Assembly (NCBI RefSeq): GCF_001646945.1
Contig: NZ_LUTV01000003.1
Location: 646,273-682,447, forward strand
Reading direction: 5' to 3'
Origin: Endozoicomonas ascidiicola
GTDB taxonomy: Bacteria; Pseudomonadota; Gammaproteobacteria; Pseudomonadales; Endozoicomonadaceae
DNA length: 36,175 nucleotides
This document shows positions 25,602 through 33,983 of this stretch, one piece after another. Below the pieces are notes generated by a model. That model had not been told where the DNA came from, ran no database searches, and saw only the letters and a list, made by a program, of their open reading frames with translations. Made by a program: the position numbers and the translations under genes. The number at the start of each line of letters is the position of its first letter. The first letter of the stretch is position 1.

Positions 25602-26681
25602 TTAAACTGCTTTTTCGTAATCGTTATAACCTTTCTCTCCCGGCGTATAGAGTGTTTTCCGGTCGAATCGAGTTAACGGGATACGCTCTTTGATTCGGTA
25701 AACCAAATCAGGGTTAGCAATAAAGTGTCGTGCGAAAGACACCGCATCACCTTGACCTGCGCTGATCGCCTGATTGGCGGCGTCCGAATCGAAGTTGTCG
25801 TTGAGAATAATTGAACCGCTGAAGTGAGTTTTGGCTAACTTAAAGGCATCAATATGTTCAACGGGAGCACGCATAATATGAAGGTAAGCCAGATTGAGGG
25901 GGGCAATCTGGCGGAGCAATTCAATGTGGCTGCCTGCCGAATCGTCGTCTTGAGTATCATTAAAGGCATTGCCGGGATTCATTCTCAAGCCTACACGACC
26001 ACTGCCAAACACTGAGGCCATGGCTTTAAGACAGTCAGCAGCAAACCGTGCCCGGTTTTCAACGCTACCGCCAAACTCATCGGTCCGATGGTTGGTTCCG
26101 GAACAGAGAAACTGCATGGGCAGGTAGCCACTGGTGCAGTGAAGCTCTACGCCGTCAAAGCCCGCAAGTTTGGCGTTTTCTGCTGCCACTCGATGTTCTT
26201 CGATCACCAATTGTACGTCACTAGTCGACAGTTCCCGTGGCATATCAAATGGCTGCATGCCAGCCTGATCTGTATAAAGTTCACCATGAGCTTGAATGCT
26301 TGAAGGAGCTACTGTTTCTACACCTGCAGGTTTGATCTTGTTGCTACCAATACGGCCAGCGTGCATCACCTGAAGCACAATCTTGCCACCATTGGCATGC
26401 ACGGCATCGGTCACCTTTTTCCAGGCAAGCACCTGTTCTTCGCTTTGGATACCCGGTTGACGGCAATACGCCTGACCGGTCACCACCGGCCATGTTCCTT
26501 CCGCAACAATCAATCCTGCCTGAGCACGGTCGGCGTAATATTGAACCATCAGTTCGTTAGGCATGCCGTCAGCCGATGCCCGGTTACGTGTCATGGGTGC
26601 CATGACCACACGGTTTTTCAGTTCAATATCGCCAATGGTGACTGGTGATAATAATGAGAGTGAATTATGCAAAGTAGTCAC
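25602..26681 (-). CDS. Old yellow enzyme family NADH:flavin oxidoreductase with altered active-site pair
   Basis: A 359-residue FMN-dependent ene-reductase. Motifs: LKNRVVMAPMTRNRA, LQVMHAGRIG, HRTDEFGGSVENR and LRMNPGNAF. In the substrate pocket, His181 and Tyr186 keep the PETN-reductase positions, but the second ligand-binding residue (His184 there, Asn in most others) is Ser184 in ELHCTSGYLPMQF. Enzymes of this family reduce activated C=C bonds, including steroid enones in some cases. The start is GTG at 26681, one base after the stop of the upstream SDR gene, so the two are translationally coupled. Activity on a steroid or aromatic intermediate is inference. Confidence 0.88.
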   Translation of the reverse strand: MTTLHNSLSLLSPVTIGDIELKNRVVMAPMTRNRASADGMPNELMVQYYADRAQAGLIVAEGTWPVVTGQAYCRQPGIQSEEQVLAWKKVTDAVHANGGKIVLQVMHAGRIGSNKIKPAGVETVAPSSIQAHGELYTDQAGMQPFDMPRELSTSDVQLVIEEHRVAAENAKLAGFDGVELHCTSGYLPMQFLCSGTNHRTDEFGGSVENRARFAADCLKAMASVFGSGRVGLRMNPGNAFNDTQDDDSAGSHIELLRQIAPLNLAYLHIMRAPVEHIDAFKLAKTHFSGSIILNDNFDSDAANQAISAGQGDAVSFARHFIANPDLVYRIKERIPLTRFDRKTLYTPGEKGYNDYEKAV

Positions 26682-26682
26682 C

Positions 26683-27456
26683 TCAATCCAGCGCCGTAAT
26701 CAATACGGCAGAGCGCCCGCCATCAACAGGCAGTTCCGTGCCGGTAATGTATGAAGCATCATCGCTGGCCAGAAACGTAATGGCGCTGGCCAGTTCTTCT
26801 GGCTGCCCAACCCGGCCCATAGGAATCAGCTTTTCTGTGTTCTGACGGCTGTTGTCGTCAGAAAGCATGCCCGCAGTGGCTGGTGTTTCTACAATGGCAG
26901 GGGTAATCACATTGACCCGGATACCGTCTCTGGCACCTTCTGCTGCAGCAGCACGGGAGAAGTTAACAACGGCGGCCTTGGATGCGGAATAGCCAGCCAT
27001 ATAAGCCGTGCCCAAAGCACCACAAATGGATGAAAGGTTAATAATGGCACCACCACCGGATTGGCGCATTAGCTTCATGGCGGTTCGTGTGCCCCAAAAG
27101 GTGCCGTCAACGGAGGTAGTGAAGTTTTCATGCCACTGTTCTGTGGTCATGTCTTCAATGCCACCCCAAGTGAAAGCCATGGCGTTATTCACCAGAATAT
27201 CCAAACGACCGTAGTCATTAGAAACTTTCTCAAGGGCTTGAATAAACTGTGTTTCGTTGCTGACATCCGCGACCACAGAGTTCACAGAACCCCCTTGTTG
27301 TTTGATCCGCTTCTCAACGGCCAGTAGTGGGTCCAGTCGCCTGCCGCAGATGATGACAGTAGCGCCTTCCCTGGCGAAACGTTCGGCTGTGGCAGCACCA
27401 ATGCCGCTGCCACCCCCAGTAATAAAGGCAATTTTGTTTTGCAGTGAACCTGCCAT
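26683..27456 (-). CDS. Short-chain dehydrogenase/reductase
   Basis: A 257-residue classical SDR. Cofactor motif TGGGSGIG (13-20), NNAMA in place of NNAG, catalytic Ser in INLSSICGALG and the GYSASK Tyr-x3-Lys pair are all present, with the C-terminal TGTELPVDGG. CGRR after the second strand suggests NADP(H) preference (inference). The substrate is unknown; hydroxysteroid dehydrogenases and 3-hydroxyacyl-CoA reductases share this fold. It is the first gene of a two-gene unit with the old-yellow-enzyme homologue. A MITE-like repeat begins 31 bp upstream of its start and may separate it from its original promoter. Confidence 0.88.
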   Translation of the reverse strand: MAGSLQNKIAFITGGGSGIGAATAERFAREGATVIICGRRLDPLLAVEKRIKQQGGSVNSVVADVSNETQFIQALEKVSNDYGRLDILVNNAMAFTWGGIEDMTTEQWHENFTTSVDGTFWGTRTAMKLMRQSGGGAIINLSSICGALGTAYMAGYSASKAAVVNFSRAAAAEGARDGIRVNVITPAIVETPATAGMLSDDNSRQNTEKLIPMGRVGQPEELASAITFLASDDASYITGTELPVDGGRSAVLITALD

Positions 27457-27486
27457 AGCTACTTCCTTTTCTTATTATTCTTATCT

Positions 27487-27650
27487 AAGAAGCTGTTCAC
27501 AATCTTTCTGCGAGCTGCAAACGATGATAAAACGCCCCTGTTTTGCAGTTTTCTTCGTTACGTAGCGCCACTATGCGCCTCAAAAAACTGAAAAACAGGA
27601 ACATTTTCTCCTCGTTTTCGCTATTCGCAAAAGATCATGAACAGCTTCTT
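27487..27650. mobile_element. 164-bp MITE-like element, copy 1
   Basis: Ends are inverted copies (AAGAAGCTGTTCA at 27487, TGAACAGCTTCTT ending at 27650), and the similarity of the two arms continues inward for roughly 40 bases. A second inner pairing, CCTGTTTTGCAGTTTT with AAAACTGAAAAACAGG, makes nearly the whole element an inverted repeat around the centre at about 27570. It carries no gene. Copy 2 at 33984-34147 is nearly identical. A TA dinucleotide flanks both ends if the element is taken as starting at AGAAGC. It lies between the SDR gene and the end of the alpha/beta hydrolase gene. Confidence 0.82.
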
Positions 27651-27655
27651 AAAAC

Positions 27656-28789
27656 TTAACCCGCGTCTTTCAGGTAAGTGTCCATAAACGACAGCATGCG
27701 TTGTTTCGCGGCTGCATCTGCTTTTTTGTCGCTACCAATGACATAGCCTTTGCCGATGCACTCAGGAGCATCCACCATCACCATAGCGCGAGCGAAGGCT
27801 CTTTCGTTTCGGCCAGCGTCTTGCGGAGCGGTGGCAGCAGGCTGACCATTAATCAAAGCAGTGCCTGTTTTTTCATCGAAAGAAAAAGAGCAATTAGTGA
27901 TGTAAGGGAAGTCGTAAAGATCCCGTGGGCGGTCAGACTCCCATGCGTGCCCAGCACCGGGAATCAGCAGTGTTTCGACCGGGCCATTTTTGGCAATGTC
28001 GCCATGGACCTGTTCGCACACATTGATATCAACGCTGTTATCGTCGTCCCCGAAAATAGCAAGATAGGCGCCGCCAGTCGTTTCTGTGGTTCCCAGCGTT
28101 TGATGGCAGGGTCCGTACACATCGATATGGGCGGCAAAGGGTGGGACTTCAGGCGCAATAACCGCTTTGACTCTGGGATCCAGAGCGTAGCGGGTGACCA
28201 TGCCACCGTATGAGTATCCAGTGACGGCAATTCGACTGGCATCAATAGCGGGGTGAGTTCCCAGTACTTTGAGCGCAGAATAGGTATCCACCAGAATGTC
28301 TGTTTCTGAGGCCGATAGCGTCTTCATCAGATAGGTGGAGTCTTTGGTGGCTCCACGAACTGAGTAGTAATCGATAATCAGTGATGCAATGCCATTCTCA
28401 GCAAACAGCTGTGCATAAACGGGTTCCCGGTTGGGGTCTATACCACCACTGCCGTGCAGAATGATGATCGCCGGTACAGGATTTTCAGCCGATGCACCCT
28501 TAGGCAGAACCAGTTCGCCTTTACCAGTGTGTTGCAGCGTGTTATCAAAATTCGTCAGCAGTTCTGAGAAATCGTAAGGGCTGCGTGTTGAAAAGTAGAT
28601 ATCGCCGGACTGATCTTCAGTCAGTGTCGTTTCAGGCGATGGCAGTTCCGGTAAATCCGGCAGGTCAATGGACGACGTCCAGGGCAGGCCTATACCGGCA
28701 TACTCGGTCTCAATGTGATAGATAAAACCTGCACCGATAGTGGTGATAACCAGGCCGGAAAAAAGCAGAGCCTTTTTTAACCGTGTCAT
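27656..28789 (-). CDS. Membrane-anchored alpha/beta hydrolase, dienelactone-hydrolase-like
   Basis: A 377-residue hydrolase. A basic N-terminus and hydrophobic segment (about 7-24) act as signal anchor. Oxyanion motif HGSGG (112-116), nucleophile Ser193 in GYSYGG, Asp at 248-250 in FGDDD and His281 in GAGHAW form the expected catalytic triad. The layout resembles dienelactone-hydrolase/acetyl-xylan-esterase-type proteins. It may cleave an ester in the periplasm, for instance on a sterol or lipid conjugate (inference from the catabolic surroundings). The MITE copy ends 5 bp from its stop codon and so forms its 3' untranslated region. Confidence 0.82.
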   Translation of the reverse strand: MTRLKKALLFSGLVITTIGAGFIYHIETEYAGIGLPWTSSIDLPDLPELPSPETTLTEDQSGDIYFSTRSPYDFSELLTNFDNTLQHTGKGELVLPKGASAENPVPAIIILHGSGGIDPNREPVYAQLFAENGIASLIIDYYSVRGATKDSTYLMKTLSASETDILVDTYSALKVLGTHPAIDASRIAVTGYSYGGMVTRYALDPRVKAVIAPEVPPFAAHIDVYGPCHQTLGTTETTGGAYLAIFGDDDNSVDINVCEQVHGDIAKNGPVETLLIPGAGHAWESDRPRDLYDFPYITNCSFSFDEKTGTALINGQPAATAPQDAGRNERAFARAMVMVDAPECIGKGYVIGSDKKADAAAKQRMLSFMDTYLKDAG

Positions 28790-28831
28790 GGTGCGCTTCC
28801 AATGTTCTTATCATTTATAACGCTGGCTCGA

Positions 28832-29003
28832 CACAAAGTGAGAGCCAGCCGTGTAAACCTCGTTCCCATGCTCCGCGTGGGAATGCATACCTCTTAATTT
28901 TCAAAGAGATAGATGTATGGGTTCCCACGCAATACCCAAAGGGCATAAAAGCATGGGAGCCAGGGCTTTTGCGACGCCTTCACAAAGTGAGAGCCAGCCG
29001 TGT
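28832..29003. repeat. 115-bp repeat copy B, flanked by a 23-bp direct repeat
   Basis: Copy B (28861-28975, opposite orientation to copy A at 5117-5231) is bordered by two exact 23-bp direct repeats beginning cacaaagtgagagccagccg, at 28832-28854 and 28981-29003. The whole unit lies between the hydrolase start (28789) and the end of the monooxygenase gene (29022). The flanking repeats could be a target duplication, though longer than usual, or leftovers of a tandem array. Confidence 0.8.
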
Positions 29004-29021
29004 TGGATTTTCTAAGATCGT

Positions 29022-30245
29022 TTATACAAAAGGATCCATATTGGGCAAGCCAAGCATAACGGCGCCGTGGGCACGTGCATAGGCATCTGCGTTGTTAGCA
29101 ATATGAGCACGAGCCTGCTTCAGGTCGCGATTAATGCGCTCAATGGGGTTTGATTTTCTCAATCCGGCACCAGCGCTGGCACGAAGCAGTTCATCCGCGA
29201 GTTCGGCACAGATTTTTGGCACCCGTGCAGATTGCGCGCGTTGTAACAGCCGCTCTTCCACTTCCATGGTGGTGCCGTTCATGGCGTTATCCACAATGCG
29301 TTGATAGTTTCTGGTCAGTACCAGCTTAAGCTGATCGGACGCAATCATGGCTTCAGTCACCGCCATTTGTGCATTTACGTCTTCCGCCGTCTTTGCACCG
29401 TGCTTACCAATATGAGCGGCGGCACGGGTGCGGAACTCATTTACGGCGCCATCCAGGGCACCCATGCAGGCGGAAGATACTGCACGCTGGAATACCTGAA
29501 TGAACGGGATTTTGTAAAGCCAGCTTGAATTGGTCTCGCGGCCCGGACAGCCGGCATCGCTGTAATTATTAGTGCGTTGAGTACGGTGCTCAGGCACAAA
29601 AACATCTTCAACGACTATGTCATGGCTGCCGGTGCCGCGCAGGCCGTGGACATCCCAGTTTTGCTCAATCTTGAAATCCGAAGCAGGCAACAGGAAGGTG
29701 GTGTGTTCCAGACCTTCTTCACCGTTGGGTTTTGGCAGCAGGCCGCCGAGGAAAATCCATGAGCAATGTTCGACACCGCTGGAGAATTCCCATTTACCAG
29801 AAAAACGATAACCGCCTTCTACCTTGGTGGCTTGGCCTGTAGGCATGTAGGTGGAGGCAATCAGCGTTGCCGGGTTATCAGCAAGCACTTCCTGTTGTGC
29901 TTTTTCCGGAAATAGAGAGAGCTGCCAGTAGTGAACACCGATGACGCCAAAGATCCAGGCAGTGGACATACACCCTTCTGCCAGCGCCATTTGAGCTTTA
30001 TAAAACACGCGCGGATCCATTTCAGAACCGCCCCAACGTTTAGGCTGGAGAATTCGGAATAGACCTGCTTCGATAATTTCTTTCACCGACTCAACCGGTA
30101 CCGAACCGGTTTCGTCTGTCATTTTTGCTCGATCTTTGAGGCGGGGAGCAATTTCTCTGGCGGCCTTGACCAGCGCGACGGCTTCCGGGGTCATGTAAGA
30201 GTCGTCCCCGTCCAGCATGTCGAAAAGATTGGTTTGTTCACTCAT
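29022..30245 (-). CDS. HsaA-like flavin-dependent monooxygenase (acyl-CoA dehydrogenase fold)
   Basis: A 407-residue group D flavin monooxygenase. Family features: FRILQPKRWGGSEMDP, TAWIFGVIGVHYWQLSLFPE, KWEFSSGVEHCSWIFLGG, VHGLRGTGSHDIVVEDVFVP and a C-terminal helical domain ending in GLPNMDPFV. By eye it resembles mycobacterial HsaA, which hydroxylates the phenolic A ring of the 9,10-seco-steroid intermediate, and C2-type 4-hydroxyphenylacetate hydroxylases. Such enzymes need a separate flavin reductase (HsaB type), which is not in the window. ATG 30245 is chosen because AGAGGG lies about 8 bases upstream and MSEQTNLFDML is hydrophilic; the frame continues to 30338 without a ribosome site. 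Confidence 0.85.
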   Translation of the reverse strand: MSEQTNLFDMLDGDDSYMTPEAVALVKAAREIAPRLKDRAKMTDETGSVPVESVKEIIEAGLFRILQPKRWGGSEMDPRVFYKAQMALAEGCMSTAWIFGVIGVHYWQLSLFPEKAQQEVLADNPATLIASTYMPTGQATKVEGGYRFSGKWEFSSGVEHCSWIFLGGLLPKPNGEEGLEHTTFLLPASDFKIEQNWDVHGLRGTGSHDIVVEDVFVPEHRTQRTNNYSDAGCPGRETNSSWLYKIPFIQVFQRAVSSACMGALDGAVNEFRTRAAAHIGKHGAKTAEDVNAQMAVTEAMIASDQLKLVLTRNYQRIVDNAMNGTTMEVEERLLQRAQSARVPKICAELADELLRASAGAGLRKSNPIERINRDLKQARAHIANNADAYARAHGAVMLGLPNMDPFV

Positions 30246-30491
30246 CGTTAAAGCCCTCTTTATTATTTTGACTTTTTTGGCCGAAAGATTGCGGCTTATT
30301 CTGGCCGACTTGATTGGATACTGACTACAGGTTTCCACATGGTACAGACAAGGCTCATCGTTAATATGGACTATCGCCAGCTCATGGAAAGTGATGTGAA
30401 TGATGGAGTTACTACATTTGGACGATGCTGGTTTTACCGTGGGGGCAATAATGCGTGAGAATCAAAAATAAGAATAAAAGAGGAATTAATT
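30246..30491. other. Divergent promoter region between the monooxygenase and Ycf48-like genes
   Basis: This 246-bp gap should hold promoters for both directions. A 39-codon plus-strand frame (ATG at about 30340) is present but shows no recognised family and is probably chance. No clear operator palindrome was seen. Confidence 0.4.
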
Positions 30492-31460
30492 ATGCGAGCA
30501 GCCATTGGCATTGGTATTTCGATTGTTGTTGCCGCAGCCGGGATTTTCGCATTTTCCCCACGCATTCCTGAGCCTCTGGCTGGGCGTAATATTCCTATTG
30601 ATAATATGAACATTACCAGCCTGAGTGGCAGTGCTGCTGGCCTCGTTGCCGCTGGCGAGCTAGGACATATTCTGGTTTCTAAAGACGATGGGCAGAGTTG
30701 GCATTTTGCAGAGATCGATAAGCAGCGCCACGCCCTGATCACCCGCTTACACTTTCAGAATGACACTCTGGGTTTTGCCACCGGTCATGAAGGTTGGATT
30801 CTGAGAACCGAAGATGGCGGTGAGAGTTGGTCTGAAGTGTCGTTTGATAAAGAAAGAAATGAACCAATTCTGGATATAAAACAGCTGCCTTCTGGTCGTT
30901 GGGTCGGCATTGGTGGTTTTGGCAAACTCGTGAGCTCAGATGATCAGGGAAAGCGTTGGAATATCGAGCCTCCGCCCAATGGTACCGATTGGCATCTTAA
31001 TGCCTTGTTGTCTTCAGAAGATGCTCAATCCTGGTTGATTGCCGGTGAAGCGGGCACGGTGTTCCGTTCACTGGATCAAGGTGAAAACTGGGAGCCGCTC
31101 CCTGAGTTTTATCATGGTTCTTTTTACGGCGGTTTGCATTTGGGCGGTGAGAACTGGCTGCTATATGGCATGCGAGGCAATTTGTTCCGCACCAGTGATA
31201 ATGGCGACAGCTGGCAGAAGCTCGATTTTACTATTCCTATTTCAATTTTTGCCCATGAATTTTTAAACGACGGAAGTATTCTCCTTGCTGGCCAAGGGGG
31301 AATGATACTTCGTAGTAGCGACAATGGTCAGTCATTCCAAATGGTTTACCGGGGTGGGCGAATGTCGGTAACCGATCTACAGCCTCTTGAAAATGGCGAC
31401 TTAATAATGAGTAGCGATAGCGGTGTGCAGTCTGTTGCTCTGTCTAATCTGCTTAATTGA
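30492..31460 (+). CDS. Ycf48-like beta-propeller protein, exported
   Basis: A 322-residue protein with an N-terminal hydrophobic signal or anchor (about 4-22) followed by repeated propeller blades with BNR/Asp-box motifs: SKDDGQSWHF, TEDGGESWSEV, SDDQGKRWNI, SLDQGENWEPL, TSDNGDSWQKL and SSDNGQSFQMV. Related proteins are annotated as Ycf48-like and, in many proteobacteria, stand next to MMPL/RND transporters in hydrophobic-compound catabolic clusters. A periplasmic partner for the transporter encoded next is the likely role. GAGGAATTAATT precedes the ATG. Its stop codon is 29 bp before the transporter start. Confidence 0.85.
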   Translation: MRAAIGIGISIVVAAAGIFAFSPRIPEPLAGRNIPIDNMNITSLSGSAAGLVAAGELGHILVSKDDGQSWHFAEIDKQRHALITRLHFQNDTLGFATGHEGWILRTEDGGESWSEVSFDKERNEPILDIKQLPSGRWVGIGGFGKLVSSDDQGKRWNIEPPPNGTDWHLNALLSSEDAQSWLIAGEAGTVFRSLDQGENWEPLPEFYHGSFYGGLHLGGENWLLYGMRGNLFRTSDNGDSWQKLDFTIPISIFAHEFLNDGSILLAGQGGMILRSSDNGQSFQMVYRGGRMSVTDLQPLENGDLIMSSDSGVQSVALSNLLN

Positions 31461-31489
31461 TAACAATAATAATTTTCAGGATCTTTCTT

Positions 31490-33922
31490 ATGGCTAACCA
31501 ATCCAACAACTCGCCCGGATCCTTTGTGGATCGATTTGTCGATGGCATTGCCAGGCTACTCATATCAAAACGACGCTTCTTTGGTGTGTTATTTATTTTA
31601 ATGACCATTGGTTTTTCGTATTCAGCGATGCAGACCCGCTTCGATGCCGGTTTTAATAAATTGATTCCGATGAATCATGATTACATGAAGGCCTTTCTTG
31701 ATCATGGCCCTAAGTTTTCAGGTGCCAACCGAATCATGGTGAACCTGCAGTGGAAAGGTGAAGGAGATATCTATAACCCTGTGTTTATGGCGCAGTTAAA
31801 GAAAGCGACAGATGAAGTTTTCTTTACGCCGGGCGTTAACCGAACCACTGTCAGATCACTCTATACGCCAGAAGTCCGCTATGTAGAAGTCACAGAATTT
31901 GGTTTTATGGGCAGTGAAGTGATTCCATCCCGCTTCACCGCAGACGAGGCAGGATTATCAACCGTACGCTCGAATGTGAATAAATCCGGGCAAGTCGGAA
32001 ACCTGGTATCTACGGATTTGACATCTGCCATGGTGCAGGCAGAGCTGTTGGAGTTTGATCAGGCTACTGGAGATAAAACAGATTATCGGGCAGTAGCCGC
32101 ACATTTAGAAAGCATTCGTACGGCGCTGGCGAATGACAATATTGAAGTAAACATCATCGGTTTTGCCAAGGTGATGGGCGATGTCATGGACGGCTTGGTC
32201 AATGTATTAATCTTTTTTATAGTAGCTTTTGGCATCACCATGTCGCTGCTGTGGGCTTATTCCCGCTCACTTAAACTGACTCTGCTGGCTATTGCTGTGG
32301 CTCTGTTGCCGGTCATCTGGCTGATGGGGACGTTGCCATTGATTGGTTACGGCATTGATCCTATGTCCGTACTGGTTCCCTTTTTGATTTTCTCCATTGG
32401 TGTTTCCCATGCTGTGCAGATGACCAACACTTGGAAGCAGGATGTGCTGATGGGCATGACGCCAATCGACGCTGCTGAGAGTGCATTTCGTAAGCTGGCT
32501 ATTCCGGGCACTGTTGCATTGTTAGCCAATGCGCTTGGTTTTATGGTGATTATGGTGATCGATATTCCCATGGTTCATGAGCTGGGTGTGACGGCTTGCC
32601 TGGGTGTTGCCATGATGATCGTCACCAACAAAATGTTTATGCCGATTATTCTTTCCCACTTGAAGCTTGAGAATATGGCATTCAGTGGGCCTGATCGTCC
32701 TGATGTAAAGCACCCAATCTGGTGGAAACTTTCTGCATTGGCAACACCAAAAGCCGCCATGATCAGCTTGGCATGCATGTTGGTATTGCTGGTGGGTGGA
32801 ACGTGGCAGTCCCGTTCACTGCTGACAGGCGATATAGGCTCAGGTGTGCCCGAGTTACGTGCAGAGTCCCGGTACAATAAAGATAATGATGAGATCGCCC
32901 AGAACTACCAGATTGGTATGGATGTGTTGTCGGTGTATCTGGAAACCAGTGGCCGTGAAGAAGCCTGTCTGGACTGGGAAGTCATGAACGCTGTTGACCG
33001 CTTTGATATGCATATGCGGGGTGTCGATGGGGTTCAGTCGGTACGTACGGTCGCCGGGCTCAGCAAACTATATGTCTCTGGAAATAATGAAGGGAACCCA
33101 CGCTGGAGAACCTTGCAGAGAGATCACAATGCCTTGGTTGCCGGTGCTCGTGCGGCGCATCCGCAACAGGGTTTGAACGACAATGGTTGTCAAATAATCA
33201 ATATGACGGTGTACCTGGACGATCATCAGGATGCCACACTGAAGCATGTATCCGGTGAAATTCAGAAATACCTTGCTGAGCAATCCGTATCCGATGCCAC
33301 GTTCCGTATGGCGGGTGGTAATGCCGGAGTTGCCGTAGCGACCAATCAGGCGGTTGAGACGGCAGAAGCTCAAATGCTGACCGCCATCTTTAGTGCAATC
33401 ACCTTACTTTGCTGGATCACCTTCCGCTCATGGCGTGGGGTATTGTGTGTGGTTGTTCCGCTGATTCTGGTGACCATACTTTGCAATGCGTTGATGTCAC
33501 TGTTGGGTATTGGACTTAAAGTGGCTACATTGCCTGTTATTGCTTTGGGTGTGGGGGTTGGTGTGGATTACGGTATCTATATCTATGAAAGTTTGCAGCA
33601 CAGCCTCAAACAAGGGCTTAGCCTTCGGGAATCTTTCTACGAAGCTATGTATCGACGTGGGACAGCTGCCGTCTTTACGGCCGTAACCATGTCTATCGGG
33701 GTTGGCACCTGGGCGTTTTCTGCCCTAAAGTTTCAGGCGGATATGGGTATTCTGCTGGCGTTTATGTTCCTGGTGAATGTGCTGGGTGCGATCTTTCTGT
33801 TGCCGGCTCTGGCCTGTTGGTTGGATGTGAAACCTGAACGTAAGGTAAACAAAACCATCAAGGTGGAGACATCTAAAGATACTGGTGGCGTGTTTGAGGC
33901 ATCAGAGATGCCCGTTAAATAA
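31490..33922 (+). CDS. RND superfamily (MMPL-type) transporter
   Basis: An 810-residue inner-membrane protein of two homologous halves, each with one membrane helix, a large periplasmic domain of roughly 160-190 residues and a five-helix bundle. The first bundle contains VLVPFLIFSIGVSHAVQMTN, the second VIALGVGVGVDYGIYIYESL, the signature with buried acidic residue used for proton coupling. Lipid- and sterol-linked members (MmpL, HpnN, NPC1/Patched) share this layout. With the Ycf48-like protein before it, transport of a hydrophobic substrate is likely; direction is not known. ATG 31490 is preferred (CAGGA eight bases upstream) over an ATG at 31457 that overlaps the preceding gene. Confidence 0.9.
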   Translation: MANQSNNSPGSFVDRFVDGIARLLISKRRFFGVLFILMTIGFSYSAMQTRFDAGFNKLIPMNHDYMKAFLDHGPKFSGANRIMVNLQWKGEGDIYNPVFMAQLKKATDEVFFTPGVNRTTVRSLYTPEVRYVEVTEFGFMGSEVIPSRFTADEAGLSTVRSNVNKSGQVGNLVSTDLTSAMVQAELLEFDQATGDKTDYRAVAAHLESIRTALANDNIEVNIIGFAKVMGDVMDGLVNVLIFFIVAFGITMSLLWAYSRSLKLTLLAIAVALLPVIWLMGTLPLIGYGIDPMSVLVPFLIFSIGVSHAVQMTNTWKQDVLMGMTPIDAAESAFRKLAIPGTVALLANALGFMVIMVIDIPMVHELGVTACLGVAMMIVTNKMFMPIILSHLKLENMAFSGPDRPDVKHPIWWKLSALATPKAAMISLACMLVLLVGGTWQSRSLLTGDIGSGVPELRAESRYNKDNDEIAQNYQIGMDVLSVYLETSGREEACLDWEVMNAVDRFDMHMRGVDGVQSVRTVAGLSKLYVSGNNEGNPRWRTLQRDHNALVAGARAAHPQQGLNDNGCQIINMTVYLDDHQDATLKHVSGEIQKYLAEQSVSDATFRMAGGNAGVAVATNQAVETAEAQMLTAIFSAITLLCWITFRSWRGVLCVVVPLILVTILCNALMSLLGIGLKVATLPVIALGVGVGVDYGIYIYESLQHSLKQGLSLRESFYEAMYRRGTAAVFTAVTMSIGVGTWAFSALKFQADMGILLAFMFLVNVLGAIFLLPALACWLDVKPERKVNKTIKVETSKDTGGVFEASEMPVK

Positions 33923-33944
33923 GTGCATGTCATAGTAGTGATGA

Positions 33945-33967
33945 AGCCCTCAAAATGAGGGCTCTTT
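33945..33967 (+). terminator. Rho-independent terminator after the transporter gene
   Basis: AGCCCTC (33945-33951) pairs with GAGGGCT (33957-33963) around AAAAT, followed by a short T stretch. It is 23 bp after the transporter stop codon. Confidence 0.82.
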
Positions 33968-33983
33968 ACTTTATAGCCGGCTT

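Noticed and set aside
30340-30460. 39-codon plus-strand frame in the monooxygenase/Ycf48 gap
   Set aside because: No ribosome site or family resemblance, and length is within chance expectation.
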